Below, one piece after another: positions 10,965 through 20,965 of a DNA stretch of 64,000 nt. Position numbers and translations under genes: made by a program. The notes beneath the pieces were generated by a model. The model saw only the letters and a list, made by a program, of their open reading frames with translations, was not told the origin of the DNA and did no database searches. Where the stretch lies: positions 10,705,167 to 10,769,166 of the forward strand of contig NC_065547.1 of the NCBI RefSeq assembly GCF_022605725.1, given 5' to 3'. How positions within the stretch are numbered: position 1 is the first letter of the stretch; the number at the start of each line of letters is the position of its first letter. The DNA comes from Anthonomus grandis grandis (lineage: Eukaryota > Arthropoda > Insecta > Coleoptera > Curculionidae).

Positions 10965-12140
10965 TCTTGTGAAATGAAATTTCTTGGGCCAGATGGCTTA
11001 AAATGATTATTGGGGCGAATGTTAGAATTTGTTGGCATTGTATAAGATGTTCTGGTTGACATTGGCTCAGGTTTATCAAGGGGTGTTCGACCTGTGGGTT
11101 TGAAAACATTCTTTGGGGTACCGAAAACTTGTCGATTGGTTGGAAGAGGTCTCTGACGAATTGGCCTAGGTTGTATTGGAACTGGACCTCGTGGGAAATT
11201 TGAATTTTGATTGAAATTCTGATAACTAGGTGGAATAAAATTCTGTCTATAGTTTTGTTGTTGATAAAAATTATTATTTGGGGTTTTAAAATTATTTTGA
11301 TTTGGATATTGTATTTTATTATTATTATGATTTTTGTGTTGCGAGTTATTCTGTGAATATGCTGGGGTATTTGTGCATTAATGTTGGTTGTTTGTTATGG
11401 TTTATCGGTATAAATGGTTTGTGTAAATTTTGTGTACAATGGAAGTTTTCTTCCTCTGATATCATTGTCATTGCGGTTTCTATGCAATCTGGATTTTTTA
11501 ATCGAATAATACTTTGTAAGGGGTTGTTTAATCCTCTTATAAATGTTCTTAAACATATAGTATTGTATTGTCTAAGATGAATAAGTTTTGTTTCAGCTGT
11601 CATAAGATTATCATCAAAACTATTAATTTTTTGAGCTAAAGCACTACGCAATACTTGTAGTCTTTTTGCAAAATCTAACGGTTGTTCATTTTTATTTGGG
11701 ATAGCTACAAACAAATCTTGTTCAAGGCATTCTATACTACGTTTATCGCCAAAACAATCTAATAAAGCATTTCTAATATGTGCCTAGGATAATAATTCCA
11801 TACGGCTATCTACTAATATTAGTGCAAGGTCAATTAATTTCATTCTAATTGTTCTAATCAGATAATTTTTTAAAATAGGATCTTCTTGGATATCATATGT
11901 TTCAAATAGAAAATCTGCGGCAGAGATGAAATTGTTAAGAGTGTTAGAATGACCATTGTAAGGGTGAATTGTATCAACATACATTTTTAGAAGAGTGTAA
12001 TTTATAGAATTTGATCGTGTAGTAGTCATTGTATTAGATAATTCGGATTGTTCAGTGATTGTTTCTAAATGTGAATTTTGTTGATGTAATTTAAGAGTTC
12101 TGAAAAATTCTTCAGCTAATGCGTCAACGTTTGGTTCACT
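10965..12140 (-). pseudogene. Gypsy/errantivirus gag remnant
   Basis: The ORF starting with MSEPNVDAL (ATG at 12140-12138) runs to a stop near 11784. It contains a retroviral-type capsid pattern (YNGHSNTLNNFISAADFL, then ILKNYLIRTI). After the stop, the same gag continues through CFGDKR, an LEQDLFVAIPNKNEQP-like region and a low-complexity Asn/Gln-rich tail to about 10965. Gag would form the particle core. A stop near 11784 and further breaks make this copy inactive. The order agrees with gypsy-group gag in which a structured capsid precedes an Asn-rich nucleic-acid-binding tail. Confidence 0.7.
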
Positions 12141-12347
12141 CATAGAGTAAAAAAAAAATAAAATAATGTTATTAATTAAATAACATAAACTCAATTCTAA
12201 AATTAATTAAAATACTAAATTATTTGAATCTTTCTTCCTTTACGATAAAGAGTATATTCCAATAGGATTTGCTCAAAAGAAAGTTCAATGGTAATTTCAA
12301 TAATGTTCAATTGATAAAGATAAATTCAAATTAAGTTTTTCAAATAT

Positions 12348-12767
12348 TGTGGGAAACAAATCCAACAACCTTTTATTTGTATATATTTTTTAATTATGTT
12401 AGTATTTGTAAGTAATGTGCACGCCTATGACGCGACGCTACGCCAGTGATTTGATTTTAGTGACAAGTGATTGATGTGACATTGACTTAGGGCGCGTAAG
12501 CCGCGTTGTTAGTTAGTGCATTCTAAAAGTCCGCAAGAAGCGCACTGAAATCTTTTTTTACTTTTCTATTTTATATTTTAAGTCAGCAAAATGCTGAATC
12601 TTATACATAAAACGTGTAAATTGCTGTAAATAGTGTATTATAGAAATTTTCTCATCGGCAGTGTCTTTTTTCCCGACTCCAGCGCTTCCTGAAAATACAG
12701 TCCACCTTTTTTTATATTGAAGAAGTTACATCGCCGAATATGTGTACCAGTAAAAAGGGTTTGCACA
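12348..12767 (+). repeat. 5' LTR of BEL/Pao element
   Basis: It is nearly identical to 17654-18066 from 12355 onward. The 5' edge TGTGGG is present only in this copy; the 3' edge is gcaca in both. An LTR with TG...CA ends is consistent. Confidence 0.85.
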
Positions 12768-12773
12768 TATTTA

Positions 12774-12791
12774 TGGTCCTTCGAGCCGGAT
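12774..12791 (+). promoter_or_regulatory. Primer-binding site complementary to tRNA-Tyr
   Basis: Six bases after the 5' LTR, TGGTCCTTCGAGCCGGAT is complementary to the 3' end of insect tRNA-Tyr (acceptor strand ending TCGAAGGACCA). It would prime minus-strand synthesis. The tRNA match is from recalled tRNA sequence. Confidence 0.75.
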
Positions 12792-12799
12792 ATTGGAGA

Positions 12800-13200
12800 A
12801 AAGCCTACGAGAAGCAGTTTTGGTGAGAAAAAATCCCATTTGTTGCGCCTGTACCTTTTTCCACAGCCTTAGAAGCTGTTAGTTCCCAAGAAACTCAACC
12901 CAAAAAAGATAAATCCCACATACATTTAACAACCCAACCTGAAATACAGAAAAATAAATCAAAATGTCCTTATTGTTCCCTAACAAATCATAAACTTTTT
13001 TTATTGTAAAAAATTTAGGGCGACTAGTGTAACAGATAGAATCAATTTTATTGACAGGCATAAGTTTTGTAAGTTGTGTCTAAGTAGCCATTTAGGTAAG
13101 TGTAAAATGACATTTAAATGCACAAAATGTCAGAGAAGCCACAATGTCCTGTTGCATTTGGATCAGCCTCATGAAGTTTTATCTAGTAGTTCTCCCGAAG
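12800..13200 (+). pseudogene. BEL/Pao gag C-terminal remnant (zinc knuckles)
   Basis: Only the end of gag survives. Frame 2 gives KCPYCSLTNHKL, then a one-base shift in the T-run at 12995-13001 moves to the pol frame. That frame gives FYCKKFRATSVTDR, then KFCKLCLSSHLGKC and KCTKCQRSHNVLLH, the Cys/His-rich cluster typical of Pao-type gag just before protease. A full BEL/Pao gag needs well over 1 kb; here there are only about 400 bp between primer site and protease, so the capsid part is deleted. Confidence 0.75.
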
Positions 13201-16200
13201 GGGAACAAAGAGTTGTTACTCTCGGTTCGGTTGATCAGTGCTATCAAAATGTCCTGCTTCCTACTGCTGTTATTCAGGTAAAGGGAAAAAATAATAAATT
13301 TGTTTTGGTAAAATGTTTAATAGACACTGGGTCTCAAATAAATTTAGTAACAAGTAACCTAGTGAAAAAGTTAAAGTTAAAAACATTTGATAATTATTTA
13401 AGTGTAATTGGAATTACTCGAAATTCCGCAGAAATACAAAAATCTGTTAATTTAAATATTAGGTCTTGTTCATATAATTTTGACCTAGATGCAAAGTGTT
13501 CTGTGGTGGACAAAATTACACATAATTTGCCACAAACCAATTTTAATCTCTCAAATTTAAAAATTCCTGAAAATATTAAGTTATCAGACCCCAATTTTAA
13601 TAAGTCAAGTCCAATTGATATTTTGCTTTCTTCATATATATTTTTTAAAATATTGCTTTCTGAGAAAATTGAAACTGAAAATTTAATCTTTCAAAATACT
13701 CTTTTTGGCTTTATTGTGAGTGGTGTAATCCCTAATTCGCAAAGAGTGTGCAATTTGACCTCTCTAACATGTATTCAAAATGTTGAAAATGTCATTTCGA
13801 AATTTTGGAAAACCGAAAAGGTTCCAGAAGTCTTTAAAGAATATAATAGCGAGCAAGAAGCTTGTGAAAATCTCTATATAAACTCAATTGAAGTTACCAA
13901 CAATAAATATCAAGTCAAATTACCTTTAAAGCAAGAGATGACTGATTTAAATTTGGGCGATTCATTTTCAGTTGCTTTGAAGAGGTTCGAAAATCTTGAA
14001 AAACGATTTAAGGCCAATTCAAATCAGTTTATTCAATATCAAAAATTTATTCATGAATATTTGGAACTGAACCATGCCAAAATTGTTGATTTAAATTCAT
14101 ATGATCTTAATAGTGGCTCTGTTTACTTCATGGCTCATCACCCAGTAATTCGTGAAGATAAGAAAACTACAAAGTTAAGGGTAGTTTTTGATGGGTCCAT
14201 GAGGTCAAAAAATAAAAAATGTATAAATGATTTTCTTTACAATGGTGCCGTGGTACAGAGTGAACTTTTTGACATTCTTGTGCTTTTTAGAACATATAAA
14301 TATGTTATCCTTTGTGACATTAAACAAATGTACAGAATTATTTTAATACATCCAGAACATCGTTGCTTACAGAATATTTTGTGGCGAGAACCAAATGGTC
14401 CTCTTTTACGTTTACAGTTACAAACTGTTACTTATGGTTTAAAAAGCTCATCTTTTTTAGCGACAAGATGTCTAGTTGAATTGGCTAACAAGGAAGGTCG
14501 GGATTTTCCTCTAGCATCACGAGCAATCTTAAACGAAACCTATGTGGATGATATTCTCACTGGCCATGATACTTTAGATGGTTTATTTGCCTTAAAAAAT
14601 GAATTAATTTCTTTATTAGAAAAAAGGTCTTTTGAATTACACAAATGGTGTGCAAATAATTCAGAAATTTTAAGGGACATTCCTAAAGAAAAGCAAAATT
14701 TTGATGATGTCGACATAAGCAAAAGTAATTTTGTTGTCAAGACTTTAGGATGATCTTATGACACAAAAACTGACAATTTCAAACTTCAATCTCCATCAGT
14801 TCTTGATGCAAAGCTAATTCTAACAAAGAGGCAAGTCCTCAGTTTTATATCACAATTTTATGACCCACTTGGTCTAGCCGCTCCAGTTTTGGTAACTGCC
14901 AAAATATTTATGCAAAAAATTTGGATAAGTAAAATTAAGTGGGATGATGTTTTGCCAGGTGAACTATTTGATGAGTGGCAAGAATTTTTAAATAATTTTC
15001 TCGACATGCCTACCTTAAATATATCAAGAAATTTGTATTTTACAAATGCCGAGTGCATAGAAATTGTTGGTTACTGTGATGCCTCTACAATTGCCTATGG
15101 CGCTGTTCTTTATTCAAGAACGATTTTCCTTGATAGAATTCATGTCAATCTTATTTGTTCGAAATCTCGAATTGTTCCAATTGATAAAAAATTAACTGTC
15201 CCTAGACTGGAGCTTAATGCTGCTGTTTTGCTTTCAACTTTATCCAAGAGAGTCTATGATCTTTTAAAGTCCAAAGTAAATAAAATGTTTTTATATTCCG
15301 ACTCAACTATTGTCTTGGCTTGGATAAAATCAACTCCAGTCAAACTTAATCCATATGTAGGAAATAGAGTTTTAAAAATTCATGAACTTTCATCCCAATT
15401 TAAATGGCTTTATGTTAATACAAAAGATAACCCAGCTGACATGTTGTCTAGAGATCTTCAACCTCAAGAGCTTGAGTTCAATAAAATATGGTTGTATGGT
15501 CCAACCATACTACAAAATAAAAGTTTTGTTCATTCAGAAACTTTGGCTCCTGTTGTTGAAATTTTGCCTGAACAAAAGGTACTTACTTTAATAAAAAAGA
15601 CAAGGTCAGAACCATCATTTTTTGAAAACTATTCTTCAATTTCTAAACTTGAGAAAATTGTAGCTTATATGCTAAGATTTTTCAATTGTCTTAAACATAA
15701 AACAAAAGCTTCAGGTTATATAACTATTCCTGAATTAGATAATGCATTCAAAATAATTCTCAAATGCGAACAAGCTCACCACTTTGCCCAAGAACTAAAA
15801 TGTCTTCAATCAAACTTGCCAATAAAAGGCTCTATTAATTCTCTCTTCCCTTTTTTAGATTTTGATGGAATATTGAGAGTTGGCGGGAGGTTGCAAAATG
15901 CAAAAATATCTTATAATCAAAAACATCCCATAATCCTTCCTAAAAATAGTCACATTACTGACCTTGTTATTCAAAGGGAACATCTCAGATTAATGCATGC
16001 TGGCCCACGCCATGTACTTAGTTCCCTTAATTTAAAATATTGGGTAATAAATGGGAATCGAGAAGTAAAAAAGATTTTGCATAAATGTGTGACCTGCTTC
16101 AAACACAAGGCAAGGTGTTCAGAACAACTAATGGGTTCCTTACCTGAAAAAAGAGTATGTTCTTCTCGGATTTTTGAAAATGTTGGAGTGGATTTTTGTG

Positions 16201-17081
16201 GTCCATTCTTAATAAAACAATCTCGAATTCGTAAATCAATTGAGACTAAATCTTATATTGCTCTTTTTGTATGCTTTTCAGTAAAAGCCATCCACATGGA
16301 GCTTTTATCTGACTTAACAACCGAAAATTTTTTAGCTTGTTTTAAACGGTTTATTAGCCGAAGAGGTAAACCTTCAAATGTTTTTTGTGACAACGGATCA
16401 ACTTTTAAAGGTGCAAATAATGCTATAAAGGACATGTTTTCCAAATTTTCTAAGGATCCAAAAGATATTATTAATTTTTCCATTGAGGAAAAAATTAAAT
16501 TTAATTTTATTCCTAGCTACTCGCCTGTATTTGGGGGTCTTTGGGAAGCTGGAGTCAAAAGTACCAAGTTTCACCTTAAAAGAGTAATGGGCAATTCTGT
16601 TCTTACATATGAAGAGCTAAACACTTTAATTATTCAAGTGGAAGGTATTTTAAATTCAAGGCCGTTAATGCCTATGTCCAATGATCTTACAGTCCTTGAA
16701 TATTTAACCCCTGGACATTTTTTGGTTGGGGCGCCAATAACTAGCTTTCCTGAACATGATTTGACCGAAATTCCTCAAAATCGATTAAAATTCTGGAGGC
16801 TATGCATTCAAATGCAACAGCATTTTTGGGAGAAGTGGCACAAGGACTACTTGGCTCAACTTCAAAGCAGACCAAAATGGCGCACTGAGCAATCAAATCT
16901 CAAAGAAGGCATGCTCGTGCTTTTAAAGGAAGACAATGTTCCTTCCTACAAATGGCCTGTGGGCAGAGTCATTAGGGTTGTTCCTGGTAGGGACAACAAA
17001 GTAAGGGTTTGCGAGGTAAAAACCAAGACAGGAATTTATTTGCGTTCTGTTACCAAAATTGCTGTTCTGCCCATAAATTAA
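13074..17081 (+). pseudogene. BEL/Pao pol: protease, RT, RNase H, integrase with one premature TGA
   Basis: One frame is open from 13074 to 17081 except for TGA at 14751-14753, where relatives usually have Trp after KTLG; a single TGG-to-TGA change would explain it. Protease: CLIDTGSQINLV near 13320. Reverse transcriptase: KLRVVFDGSM, LCDIKQMYRI, TVTYGLKSSSFLATR, catalytic YVDD at 14541-14552. RNase H: GYCDASTIAYGAVLYS near 15070 and LYSDSTIVLAW near 15290. Integrase: HHCC-type region near 15980-16130, VDFCGPF, FCDNGSTFKG and [10 protein letters not shown] supplying the D, D and E. A C-terminal region ends with VRVCEVKTKTGIYLR. Apart from the stop and the gag loss, this copy looks recent. Confidence 0.93.
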
Positions 17082-17142
17082 AAATTTATTCTTTTATTCC
17101 ATTCTTTAATAAATCATTTTGATTTGAAATAATAATTTTTCA

Positions 17143-17597
17143 GACTTATTTGAAGTCAACCAAATATAGTTTATATTTTTAAGACACTTATGTTGTCAAT
17201 AATTTTAAGACTAGATGACTAGTCCAAATATTTTTAAGGGTTCCTAAGAGACCTAATTTTTTAGTCAAATAATTTTTTAGATGGCTTATACAGTCACATC
17301 TTTTAAATGACTTATTTGGTCAACATTTTTTAAGACTCATTTGTAGTCAAATATTTTTAATGCTGATGACAGCTAAATAAATTTTTAAGGCTCTTAATAA
17401 GCCAGATATTTTAAAGACTCATTTAATAACATAGTCAAAAAATTTTTAGGCTTTAATTTAGCCAATCTTTTTCTAAGACTATGAAGTCGAATAATTTTTA
17501 AGGTTTCTAAATGACCAATCATTTTTTTTGAGACTATTTTGTAGTCCAATTTTTTAATGACTAATTTTAGTCAAAATATTTTAATAGCATTATTGCT
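17143..17597 (+). repeat. Tandem array of about 16 short covarying inverted repeats in the BEL/Pao 3' region
   Basis: Units of roughly 27 nt are joined by T-rich spacers such as aatatttttaa. Each holds a 4-7 bp inverted repeat with a loop of 2-13 nt. Examples: GACTT/AAGTC (17143/17153), GACA/TGTC (17183/17194), GACTAG/CTAGTC (17209/17219), GGTT/GACC (17239/17250), TGAC/GTCA (17308/17319), GACT/AGTC (17334/17345), GCTG/CAGC (17362/17370), GGCT/AGCC (17389/17400 and 17449/17460), GACTA/TAGTC (17532/17542), TGACTAA/TTAGTCA (17558/17567), AGCA/TGCT (17586/17594). Stem sequence varies but pairing is kept. Confidence 0.85.
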
Positions 17598-17653
17598 TAC
17601 TTTTTCTTGCTTGGGACTGGGACTGTCTTTCTTTTGCTAAGGCCCCCAGCAAC

Positions 17654-18066
17654 AACAAATCCAACAACCTTTTATTTGTATGTATTTTTTAATTATGTTA
17701 GTATTTGTAAGTAATGTGCACGCCTATGACGCGACGCTACGCCAGTGATTTGATTTTAGTGACAAGTGATTGATGTGACATTGACTTAGGGCGCGTAAGC
17801 CGCGTTGTTAGTTAGTGCATTCTAAAAGTCCGCAAGAAGCGCACTGAAATCTTTTTTTACTTTTCTATTTTATATTTTAGGTCAGCAAAATGCTAAATCT
17901 TATACATAAAACGTGTAAATTGCTGTAAATAGTGTATTATAGGAATTTTCTCATCGGCAGTGTCTTTTTTCCCGACTCCAGCGCTTCCTGAAAATACAGT
18001 CCGCCTTTTTTTATATTGAAGAAGTTACATCGCCGAATATGTGTACCAGTAAAAAGGGTTTGCACA
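17654..18066 (+). repeat. 3' LTR of BEL/Pao element
   Basis: 413 bp nearly identical to the 5' LTR, with only a handful of differences, so the insertion is fairly young. The first few bases differ from the 5' copy, so the exact LTR start is uncertain. Confidence 0.85.
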
Positions 18067-18071
18067 AATAT

Positions 18072-18500
18072 ATGTTTCAATAAAATATTTTAAAATAACA
18101 ATAATCTTAAAACTAACTTGCCACTCGCTCAATCCAAAGTAAGGGAAAGGGTTTGAAAGGAAATTGGCACTTACCTTTTTCCAATCAGATGAATCCCCGT
18201 GTTGCTAAGGTGCTGGGTACGTGCTGCCAAATGGTGTTTCCACTGATCTCTCGTCTCAGAGCGATTCTGATAAGGTTTGATCTCAGCTTCCACGTTCGTA
18301 TCAGGACCGAAGAGTTAAAACTCACGTTCATACGATTGATCGTCTCGATGACGTGCAAATCTCAGCCGAAAACTGCCCTGATCTACCCGACTGCGCCAGT
18401 TATGTTTCCTATCACGTTAATAACGTTTTAAAAACTTTTATTTTGACAAGCCGCGATACAGTGTACTCTAAGCAAGAACGAAGATTACCTTAACTTAATA
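18072..18500 (-). mobile_element. Errantivirus-like element, 5' part: LTR end, primer site and leader
   Basis: This continues the element at 10511-12347 on the far side of the BEL/Pao insertion. Reading the minus strand, an LTR-like end (…acataac) meets TGGCGCAGTCGGGTAG, then leader sequence runs to the insertion point at 18072. The LTR itself seems short or truncated (a possible AGTTA start near 18497). Confidence 0.6.
18383..18398 (-). promoter_or_regulatory. Primer-binding site complementary to tRNA-Ser
   Basis: The minus strand reads TGGCGCAGTCGGGTAG, the tRNA-Ser-type primer site known from 17.6/297-group gypsy elements. It sits directly after the LTR-like end and fixes the direction of the errantivirus-like element as minus. 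Confidence 0.75.
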
Positions 18501-18739
18501 TTACAAGTGATTATATAGACTAAATAATGCAAATAAACCATGAAATACAATATAACTGAGTAAGCATATACATAAGCAAATATTATATATAGGGTGGCAT
18601 AATTGTGTACATAACTGTTGCCAATTATAAGTATTTTTTGAATACAAAAAATACCGTAAATTCCGAAGTGTTGGTTGTTTAAAAGTGTTTTGTGCCGCCT
18701 TGCTGCTTGTCAAACCGTTTGGGTCTGCTTATCTGACAT

Positions 18740-19075
18740 GGAAAAAAAATAGGGTAAGCAATTTCTCTGTGAGAGAAGAAAATGTTCTTATTACTTTAAT
18801 AAAGAAATACAAGGAAAGCATAGAATGTAAGAAAACGGATCACAACAATAATGAAATTAAAGCGGAGGCCTTGGCGAAAATTTGTCAGGAATTTAACAGT
18901 ATTCTCGGAGAACCCCTTAGAATTGTTACGTTTCTAAAAAATAAGTATGAGAATATAAAAAAAGGAATAAGCAAAAATTTATAACAATAACTGCAAGCGA
19001 GAGTGATATCCATGAAGTATTAGGGAGCCAACTTACAGGACTAACATCAAAATATGACATTGATGCTACTGCAGG
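18740..19075 (+). pseudogene. Myb/SANT-like (zeste-type) DNA-binding domain remnant
   Basis: The peptide from about 18757 (NFSVREENVLITLIKKYK, then ITFLKNKYENIKKG-like) matches the Myb/SANT-like domain of zeste-related and transposon-associated proteins. Tryptophan-equivalent positions, the K/E-rich helix 2 and the closing LKNKYENIKK helix are all in place. After the stop at 18984, another frame gives SESDIHEVLGSQLTGLTSKYDIDATA, which looks like the downstream part of the same kind of protein, so the frame is broken. No promoter or further exon is visible. It is probably a relic of a DNA transposon or a decayed gene copy. Family moderate, function unknown. Confidence 0.5.
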
Positions 19076-19498
19076 TTTTTTTAACTTGTTTTAAATCATT
19101 TTCAATCTTAAATATTGTAGAATTTTTAGAATCAATTGTTATTCAGATTGAAAGCAAAAATGCTGACGATATTCTGTCTAAAATCTAAAACTATTTTTAA
19201 AGTCTATAAATAGTATAATTGAACTAATACAAATCATCATACTTGTCCGTAACCGATCAAATTTGTTCAGCAATTCTATCTACTATGAATCTTACAGCTT
19301 GCTTTTCCAACCTAAATCTAGCCCTAAATTCTTTATCATCCCAAATGTTCAAATGATCCAGTCTATCCCTGTACACCTGTGATGATACAGGAGATCTTTA
19401 TGAACTGTTGTTGAACGCCCATTGTACAACCGGGCCTTAATCGTGTATACCATTTTGAAACATTGATTATTTAACTTTCTATCACGACGCGGCAACAT
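19076..19498. other. Intergenic region upstream of the cyclase gene
   Basis: No credible coding sequence. It must hold part of the promoter of the downstream RNA cyclase gene, apart from the palindrome listed separately. Confidence 0.5.
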
Positions 19499-19510
19499 TG
19501 TCACGTCATA

Positions 19511-19536
19511 CGTCAAATGTCTAAAGACATTTGACG
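19511..19536. promoter_or_regulatory. Perfect 12-bp inverted repeat upstream of RNA cyclase
   Basis: CGTCAAATGTCT, two bases, then AGACATTTGACG, ending 70 bp before the ATG at 19607. ACGTCA occurs twice nearby (19503-19516), resembling CRE half sites, and TGTCAC/GTGACA flank the palindrome. A regulatory role is an inference. Confidence 0.5.
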
Positions 19537-19606
19537 GTGACATAACCTCATAATAAAATCGATAATTTTTTGGTTATATTTTGAAAAACATATTCTTCAA
19601 ATTAAG

Positions 19607-20659
19607 ATGACCGACCCTATAGGCATAGATGGTTCCCTTTTAGAGGGCGGAGGACAAATTTTAAGAATAGCCCTAACCCTTAGCTGCATAAAAAAAATAC
19701 CGATCCGGATTTACAACATTAGGGCAGGTCGTGGTAAACCGGGTTTAATGGAGCAACATTTAAAGGGCGTTGAACTGCTTAGAGACATCTGCGATGCCCA
19801 GGTTAAAGGGGCCACCATAGGATCTACTGAAATAACCTTCTGTCCCGCAGAAATCCGTGGTGGAACTTATAACGCCTTCATAAAGACTGCTGGCAGTATC
19901 AGTTTACTGTTACAAGTAGCTTTGCCCTGTTGCATCTTTGCAAAAAGTGATGTAATATTAAAGTTGCGCGGTGGCACCAATGCAGAAATGGCCCCTCAAG
20001 TGGATTATATGACCGAAGTATTTCGGCCAGTGCTAGAGAAGTTTGGGGCCACTTTTGACTTTGATTTAGTGAGAAGAGGGTATTTTCCTAAAGGTGGAGG
20101 TGAAGTTATAGTAACTATTCAGCCTGTAAAAGAATTACATGGGATTAAGCTTTTGAATCAAGGTAAAGTAATGTCTATACAGGGCTGGAGCTTTGTGGCA
20201 GGTGTAATACCGGCTTTTATAGCTGACAAAATAGCTGCAGGGGCCAAAAAAACATTATCACAAGTTTGCCGTAATGTTCATATAGAAAGCTATAAGGAGG
20301 ACAAAGATATTGCTCCAGATAATGCATCTGGAATCATTTTGCAAGCCACCACAGACACAGGATGTATTTTAGGGGCAAGTGCTTTGGGGAAAAGAACTGA
20401 GAATGCAGAAGTAACTGGTGAACGAGCTGGGGAAATTTTATTAAAAAGTGTTTATGAAGGTGCATGTGTAGACGAACATTGTCAAGATCAAATTATTGTT
20501 TTTATGGCATTGGCTGTGGGACCTTCAAGTGTAAGGGTCGGTGAAATAACTCTTCATACTAAAACTGCCATTTTTGTTGTTGAACTATTATGTAAAGTAG
20601 AATTTAATATTGAAGCTTTAGAAGAAGGTGGAAATATTATACATTGTACTGGTCAGTAA
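19607..20659 (+). CDS. RtcA: RNA 3'-terminal phosphate cyclase
   Basis: A complete 350-residue single-exon ORF, of normal length for animal RTCA proteins. It begins IDGSLLEGGGQILRIAL, the conserved N-terminal signature, and continues with RAGRGKPGLMEQHL, then RGGTNAEMAPQVDYM and RRGYFPKGGGEV, all family hallmarks. The C-terminal part has DEHCQDQIIVFMALA and ITLHTKTAI, where His317 is in the position of the histidine that is adenylylated in the family. The enzyme uses ATP to turn 3'-phosphate RNA ends into 2',3'-cyclic phosphates and acts in RNA repair and processing; in Drosophila it is linked to axon regeneration. I chose the first ATG because the conserved N-terminus starts within a few residues. 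An AATAAA lies near 20837. The family assignment is secure. Confidence 0.97.
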   Translation: MTDPIGIDGSLLEGGGQILRIALTLSCIKKIPIRIYNIRAGRGKPGLMEQHLKGVELLRDICDAQVKGATIGSTEITFCPAEIRGGTYNAFIKTAGSISLLLQVALPCCIFAKSDVILKLRGGTNAEMAPQVDYMTEVFRPVLEKFGATFDFDLVRRGYFPKGGGEVIVTIQPVKELHGIKLLNQGKVMSIQGWSFVAGVIPAFIADKIAAGAKKTLSQVCRNVHIESYKEDKDIAPDNASGIILQATTDTGCILGASALGKRTENAEVTGERAGEILLKSVYEGACVDEHCQDQIIVFMALAVGPSSVRVGEITLHTKTAIFVVELLCKVEFNIEALEEGGNIIHCTGQ

Positions 20660-20965
20660 AAGTTTTATTATTTTGAATTTGTGATATGTATATTTATTAT
20701 AAGTAATATTAACATTTGGACACAAGATGCTTGTTTGTTTTATCATTTTAATACCATTATTTATATACTCATTCTTTATAGCATAATATATTTAATAGAC
20801 ATTTACCAAATGTGTTTCACTTGGTTATTAAACACAATAAATAGCCATAAAAAATTTGTTAGTTATCCATAATTGACTTATAATCAGTATTAAATACAAA
20901 AACTGAAATTATACACACACTGAAACACTGGTTCTTCATGATAAGATTAATTAAAATCATGCACA
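20660..20965. other. 3' flank of RNA cyclase and of the convergent secreted-protein gene
   Basis: AT-rich sequence between two converging genes. It contains polyadenylation-like AATAAA near 20837 for the cyclase, and probably the minus-strand poly(A) site of the neighbouring gene. Confidence 0.5.

Larger units (their letters stand above)
10511..12347 (-). mobile_element. Ty3/gypsy errantivirus-like element, 3' part (gag and env-like remnants)
   Basis: Minus-strand remnant of an insect endogenous retrovirus-like element. Its leader and primer-binding site lie beyond the inserted BEL/Pao element at 18072-18500. Gag is followed directly by an env-like stretch; no protease, reverse transcriptase or integrase is seen between them, so pol appears to have been deleted. 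Confidence 0.65.
12348..18066 (+). mobile_element. BEL/Pao LTR retrotransposon with two LTRs, nested in the errantivirus-like element
   Basis: Two LTR copies 5299 bp apart flank gag C-terminus, protease, reverse transcriptase, RNase H and integrase. The pentamer AATAT lies immediately outside both ends (12343-12347 and 18067-18071), a candidate target duplication of the size usual for BEL/Pao. The minus-strand errantivirus-like gag lies on one side and its leader and primer site on the other, so this element landed inside it. Most of gag is deleted. Confidence 0.85.

Noticed and set aside
11302..11580. Plus-strand hydrophobic frame
   Set aside because: It is antisense to the Asn-rich tail of the gypsy gag, whose codons read as Phe/Leu/Val on the other strand.
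17143..17597. The repeated short palindromes could suggest a CRISPR array
   Set aside because: Units are far too short, spacers are similar T-rich tracts rather than unique, and the setting is the 3' end of an insect retrotransposon.
19349..19543. Minus-strand frame upstream of RNA cyclase
   Set aside because: 64 codons, no motif, and it overlaps the promoter palindrome; likely chance.
19607..20659. Bacterial contamination or transfer for the RNA cyclase gene, since rtcA is common in bacteria
   Set aside because: The sequence has animal-type motifs, no rtcB neighbour and no bacterial gene context, and lies between insect-type features. Intronless structure alone is not evidence of transfer.
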